Part shown: in pieces, positions 59,956-63,175 of the stretch
Position numbering within the stretch: the first letter of the stretch is position 1
Layout of the letters: every line of letters starts with the position of its first letter
From: Candidatus Methanophagaceae archaeon
Lineage (GTDB): Archaea; Halobacteriota; Syntropharchaeia; Alkanophagales; Methanospirareceae
Direction of reading: 5' to 3'
DNA: 63,175 bases
Assembly: GCA_003194435.1 (NCBI GenBank)
Contig: PQXC01000013.1
Span: forward strand, 1-63,175
Position numbers and translations under genes: made by a program
Notes under the pieces: generated by a model
Databases searched by the model: none
Told to the model about the DNA's origin: nothing
The model's input: the letters and a program-made list of their open reading frames with translations, nothing else

Positions 59956-60198
59956 ATGCCAGCAGTAGTAGATTTGGATAAGTGTGATGGCTGTAAAGGA
60001 AGGAAAGAGAAAGGAACGAGCATGTGTGTGGAGGAGTGCCCGGTAGAGGCAATAACCTTGGTGGAGGAGCCGGATCCGAGTAGTGCTCCGAACGGGCGTG
60101 AGCAGCATGCAGTGATAAACGCGGAGGAATGTACCGATTGTGAGGTCTGCGTGGATGTCTGCGAGCAGGGAGCGATAAGCATGACGGAAACGGAATAA
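59956..60198 (+). CDS. Two-cluster ferredoxin
   Basis: 80 residues with two 4Fe-4S motifs. The first is unusual, CDGCKGRKEKGTSMCVEECP, with cysteines at 10, 13, 24 and 28 so the second gap is 10 residues. The second is regular with cysteines at 59, 62, 65 and 69. Small electron carrier. Ten bases separate it from the DUF355 gene, so they are in one operon. Confidence 0.9.
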   Translation: MPAVVDLDKCDGCKGRKEKGTSMCVEECPVEAITLVEEPDPSSAPNGREQHAVINAEECTDCEVCVDVCEQGAISMTETE

Positions 60199-60208
60199 AC
60201 GTGGTAAA

Positions 60209-60697
60209 GTGGTAAAGATAGAACGTGTAGAGGTGAGGAATCCGGAAGAGAAGCAGGTGATCATCGGGCAGGGGAACTTCACCATCTTCGCTTGCGATGA
60301 TATCTTCAAAGCGCTTCTGACCGCAGCACCGGGGATAAAGTGTGCAGTAGCGATGAACGAAGCGGCACCGAGATTGACGCGCGTTACGGGTAATGACAAG
60401 CGATTAAAGGAGTTGGCGGGTGAGAATTGCCTCCATATTGGGGCTTCTCACACATTTTTTATCATGCTCGATAATGCATACCCCATAAATGTGCTGAACG
60501 TTTTAAAGTCACATCCAGCGGTTGCGAATATCTATGTCGCTTCGGCGAACCCCTTAGAGGTAATAGTAGCCGAGACTGAGTTGGGTCGCGCAGTGCTGGG
60601 AGTGGTTGATGGCACTGCGGTGAACAGGATAGAGAGTGAAGCGGAGAAGGAGGAGCGGAGAAAGCTCTGTATTGAGCTTGGCTATTCGGTCGAATGA
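60209..60697 (+). CDS. DUF355 / adenosine-specific kinase family protein
   Basis: 162 residues of the archaeal family PF04008 (Adenosine_kin): VEVRNPEEKQVIIGQGNFTI, AMNEAAPRLTRVTGNDKRL, ENCLHIGASHTFFIML, and VIVAETELGRAVLGVVDG. It is a conserved adenosine-binding protein; kinase activity is only partly established. Starts at a GTG. Confidence 0.9.
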   Translation: MVKIERVEVRNPEEKQVIIGQGNFTIFACDDIFKALLTAAPGIKCAVAMNEAAPRLTRVTGNDKRLKELAGENCLHIGASHTFFIMLDNAYPINVLNVLKSHPAVANIYVASANPLEVIVAETELGRAVLGVVDGTAVNRIESEAEKEERRKLCIELGYSVE

Positions 60698-60715
60698 AGA
60701 TATGTGACTCACCAT

Positions 60716-61618
60716 TCACCATATTCGCGCTGCAGTTCGTACCAGTGCGTGTGCATCCATCGGCTCGCCTTTCTCTGATACATCAATGCTCAGATATGCG
60801 GCACGTGTATTGAAGTAAGGAGGACCTTTTCTCGAGAATATGGTCAGGACTTTACCGTTCTGACGTATTTGGACGCCTTCGCATGGCTCGTGGCTTCTTA
60901 TCAGTGTCTTCACACCCATTATTCGTAGCCCATGCGCTGTAATATCCTCACCAAACATCATGCCCACACCGCGCATGGAATCAAAGTAGCCGTTACCTTC
61001 TATCGGGTCGTTCCAGAGTATCTCAGCGAAGATAGGCGATGTTGGGGTGGCATATTCGATATCACGGATAGAGGTTACATTTACTGGCATTCCACCATGC
61101 AGCATCAGGTATTTACCTTCTACGAGTGCACAATGTGGCAACCACTCCCAGAGCTCCCTTATCCTGGTGTATACTTCAGCACCCCCGGCACCGAATCGGC
61201 GATAGAATAGGAGAGGCAGGTCGTGCGGCATGACTGGCAGGTTCGGGGGTCCCTCGTGATTGCCCCTGAGCATTATTATCCTGCTTCCATACTTCACTTT
61301 CAGCTTCAGGGTCAGATAATAAACTTCTGCGCTGTTCGTACCACGGTCTCCGTAATCACCGAGGAACACGATTCTATCCGCATTCAGCACCTCAGACTCA
61401 CTTAATATATGGATGAGGCTTTCCACATCACCGTGTAAATCGCCCACAACTACTATGCGGTTCACAGTCTGTGGTGAGATGCGAACCATGCCACTTGCAG
61501 CTCTCAATTCCTTCTCACGCTTTAATATCCGCTTTGATGCCTCAATAAGACGCAGGAAATCGCCTGCAGAGGCTTCAAATGCATCCCTCAGCCATCTCTC
61601 TTCTATTTTTATCTCCAT
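60716..61618 (-). CDS. PPP-family serine/threonine protein phosphatase
   Basis: 300 residues. GDLHGD (59-64), GDYGDRG (87-93) and RGNHE (118-122) are the three PPP metal-binding signatures, followed by HGGMPV and SHEPCEG. A cytosolic dephosphorylating enzyme. GDYGDRG has G where most PPP enzymes have V (GDYVDRG). Its start ATG overlaps the stop of the reductase gene by 1 base. Confidence 0.93.
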   Translation of the reverse strand: MEIKIEERWLRDAFEASAGDFLRLIEASKRILKREKELRAASGMVRISPQTVNRIVVVGDLHGDVESLIHILSESEVLNADRIVFLGDYGDRGTNSAEVYYLTLKLKVKYGSRIIMLRGNHEGPPNLPVMPHDLPLLFYRRFGAGGAEVYTRIRELWEWLPHCALVEGKYLMLHGGMPVNVTSIRDIEYATPTSPIFAEILWNDPIEGNGYFDSMRGVGMMFGEDITAHGLRIMGVKTLIRSHEPCEGVQIRQNGKVLTIFSRKGPPYFNTRAAYLSIDVSEKGEPMDAHALVRTAARIW

Positions 61619-62799
61619 TATAGAACTATCTTTGCCAGATCAACCAATCGCCTGGGATTGCGCTTTATCAGTTCGAGCACCAGGGCTCTGGTGGATAGTT
61701 CCTTCAGATTTATGCCCTCAAGGGAATGGGCGAGTGTATTGAGGTCATCATCAGAAAGCCGGAAGAAGAACTCTTTTGCTTTCAGTGCCGTCTCCAGTCG
61801 TTTCCCGAATTCGCTCCTGCATCTGTTATCATATTCCTTGAGTCTATCCTCGGAGGTATCACCCTCATGTATCGCCTTCGCTATCACATCGCCCGCTATC
61901 TCCGCTGCCTGCATTGCATACAGGATACCGCCCCCGGTGAGGGGGTTAACATGCCTTGCAGCGTCACCGACCAGAACGAGCCCATCTGAGACACTCTTAT
62001 GAAGCGGTCCACTTAACGGTACGGCACCATAAATCTCAGCCATTACTTCGCCGGCAGGGAACTTATCATGCACAAAAGCCCTGAGATAATCCATTGCACG
62101 GTGCTTATCCTTTGATACATCACCACCTATTCCAAGACCCACATTGGCACAATTTTCTCCTTTCGGGAATACCCAGGCATAACCCCTCGGTGCAACTTTC
62201 TCACCAAGAAAGAACTCAGAAAACTCCTCCTCTATTTCTATATTGCACATAAGGTATTCAGCGCAGATACATAACTCAGAGGGCTTCAAATGTGTATTGA
62301 TGCCCGCCCATCTACCTATCTTCGATTCCACGCCGTCGGCACCGACGATGATATCAGCATAGATGCGCGTATTTCCGTCCATACCGCGTACATATACGCC
62401 TTTTTTATGAGTGCCATCCGTGATGATGCCATAAACTTCTGTCTTGACCCGCACCTCAGCACCTGCACTGGCTGCTTCGGTTGCAAGGGCTTTGTCAAAC
62501 TCCTTACGGTCAAGCACATAGCCCACTTCCTCCATCTTAGAACCCGAGAGGGTGATCTTCGTGCCGTCCGGGCTGTATATGTTGGCGCCTTTAACTTCAG
62601 CGCAAATCCATCTCTTGTCTGGCTGGATGTACCGCTCCACAGCGTTACTAACACCTTCGGCACAGCACACGGGCACGCCAATTTCCTGTTTTCGGTCAAT
62701 TAGAAGAACATCCAAGCCCTGACTGGCTGCGGTTCTCGCTGTTACACTGCCTGCGGGTCCTGCACCCACAACAACCACATCATATCGCTCCTCTTTCAT
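61618..62799 (-). CDS. Geranylgeranyl reductase family protein (copy 2)
   Basis: 393 residues with FAD motif VVVGAGPAGSVTARTAASQG, EIGVPVCCAEGVSNAVE, and VLVGDAARHVNPLTGGGILY. Close to the digeranylgeranylglycerophospholipid reductase type of archaea. It has the family loop with tandem cysteines (VCCAEG), unlike the single cysteine in copy 1. Next to hmgA (42 bases downstream of it), which makes a lipid role likely. Confidence 0.93.
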   Translation of the reverse strand: MKEERYDVVVVGAGPAGSVTARTAASQGLDVLLIDRKQEIGVPVCCAEGVSNAVERYIQPDKRWICAEVKGANIYSPDGTKITLSGSKMEEVGYVLDRKEFDKALATEAASAGAEVRVKTEVYGIITDGTHKKGVYVRGMDGNTRIYADIIVGADGVESKIGRWAGINTHLKPSELCICAEYLMCNIEIEEEFSEFFLGEKVAPRGYAWVFPKGENCANVGLGIGGDVSKDKHRAMDYLRAFVHDKFPAGEVMAEIYGAVPLSGPLHKSVSDGLVLVGDAARHVNPLTGGGILYAMQAAEIAGDVIAKAIHEGDTSEDRLKEYDNRCRSEFGKRLETALKAKEFFFRLSDDDLNTLAHSLEGINLKELSTRALVLELIKRNPRRLVDLAKIVL

Positions 62800-62837
62800 C
62801 TCCTCATCATCCCATCATCCTGTTTTATTTATTTTAT

Positions 62838-63175
62838 TTATCGGTTCAATCGTTGATGCGCCTCCGCGAGATGTCTCGCACTCAGAGCACCTATAAGAGA
62901 TATCTCACCGGCGAGCACCGCAGCAGCGGCGATCTCTGCGAACTTCGCCGCATTTGCGCCCGGCGGGTCGCCCGAACCCTGCACACCGAGCATAGCCAGT
63001 GCTTCCTTTTGCGTGCCCAGAGCAGTTCCACCGCCCACCGTGCCCACCTGTAACGAAGGTATAGTAACAGAGCATAGAAGGTCTCCCTCAGTGGTGAGTT
63101 CTGCGGTGGTGAAGCCCTGTGAGCCCTCAACCACATGAGCGGCGTCCTGACCCGTGGCAATGAATAGCGCGGCGA
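62838..63175 (-). CDS. hmgA: HMG-CoA reductase, C-terminal part (5' end beyond window)
   Basis: About 112 codons from the right edge to the stop at 62838. The translated stretch [40 protein letters not shown] and [14 protein letters not shown] is the end of class I HMG-CoA reductase, including the catalytic histidine near the end (RHLAEAH). Key enzyme of the mevalonate pathway. The N-terminal catalytic part lies outside the window. Confidence 0.96.
   Translation of the reverse strand, partial: AALFIATGQDAAHVVEGSQGFTTAELTTEGDLLCSVTIPSLQVGTVGGGTALGTQKEALAMLGVQGSGDPPGANAAKFAEIAAAAVLAGEISLIGALSARHLAEAHQRLNR

Overview
This window is chromosomal DNA from a euryarchaeote. It carries archaeal-type transcription and translation genes (RpoF, RpoP, TFE, L18, L19e, L24, L30, L37Ae, S5, S15, S17e, DphB and Dph2), the exosome core, the proteasome alpha subunit, KEOPS Pcc1, PurP, ether-lipid enzymes (HMG-CoA reductase, prenyl synthase, two geranylgeranyl reductases, an aconitase-X protein) and a methanogen-style archaellin locus. 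The PEF-CTERM surface proteins, the unusual secreted-protein families and the moderate GC content make me think of the ANME-1/Methanophagales or a nearby Methanomicrobia lineage. That placement is inference; no marker here proves it.

Layout. 0-1 kb: 5' part of an S-layer-like gene running off the left edge. 1-6.2 kb: dphB, argS, an unknown gene and two tandem MinD-type ATPases with inserted ferredoxin domains. 6.2-13.6 kb: an envelope region with a repeat-bearing secreted protein, a family of at least three related secreted proteins, a small winged-helix regulator and a membrane-anchored NEW3-like protein. 13.6-18.6 kb: LysE-like exporter, tRNA-Ala, then psmA, SBDS, rrp4, rrp41, rrp42, tfe and an HD hydrolase. 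19-25.7 kb: L24, acylphosphatase with coiled coil, geranylgeranyl reductase, S15, S17e, dapA, FKBP, thioredoxin-like protein and dph2. 25.6-29 kb: archaellum genes (two archaellins, a FlaC/D/E fusion, FlaG-like and FlaF-like) without flaH, flaI or flaJ. 29-34 kb: Hel308 helicase, L37Ae-RpoP-Pcc1, tRNA-Asn, hisA, prenyl synthase. 34-36.4 kb: two paralogous PEF-CTERM surface proteins with near-identical promoters. 36.4-41.2 kb: amidohydrolase, S-adenosylhomocysteine hydrolase, rpoF, DUF655, tRNA-Leu, purP. 41.2-50 kb: an accessory segment. 50-54.7 kb: L30-S5-L18-L19e, a LarA homologue and an aconitase-X protein. 54.8-63.2 kb: PIG-V-like mannosyltransferase, TctA-like permease, response regulator, PAS histidine kinase, TPR protein, tRNA-Leu, ferredoxin, DUF355 protein, PPP-family phosphatase, second geranylgeranyl reductase and the 3' end of hmgA.

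The accessory segment is the most interesting part. It holds a fragment resembling a DNA methyltransferase motif, two CRISPR-type RAMP proteins, a 13- or 14-repeat CRISPR-like array with unusually variable repeats, a beta-CASP RNase, a protein that looks 5'-truncated, a DUF5678/retropepsin-like pair and a DUF433 gene, the last two preceded by the same upstream element. No cas1, cas2, cas3 or cas10 is present in the window. It reads as either a decaying defence island or a minimal RAMP/guide system.

A second theme is operon break-up: several gene blocks contiguous in many archaea (the exosome superoperon, the spc ribosomal operon, the L21e-rpoF-DUF655-ksgA block, the archaellum operon) appear here as separate pieces. 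All identifications come from reading translated sequence and recalling family features; no database search was run.
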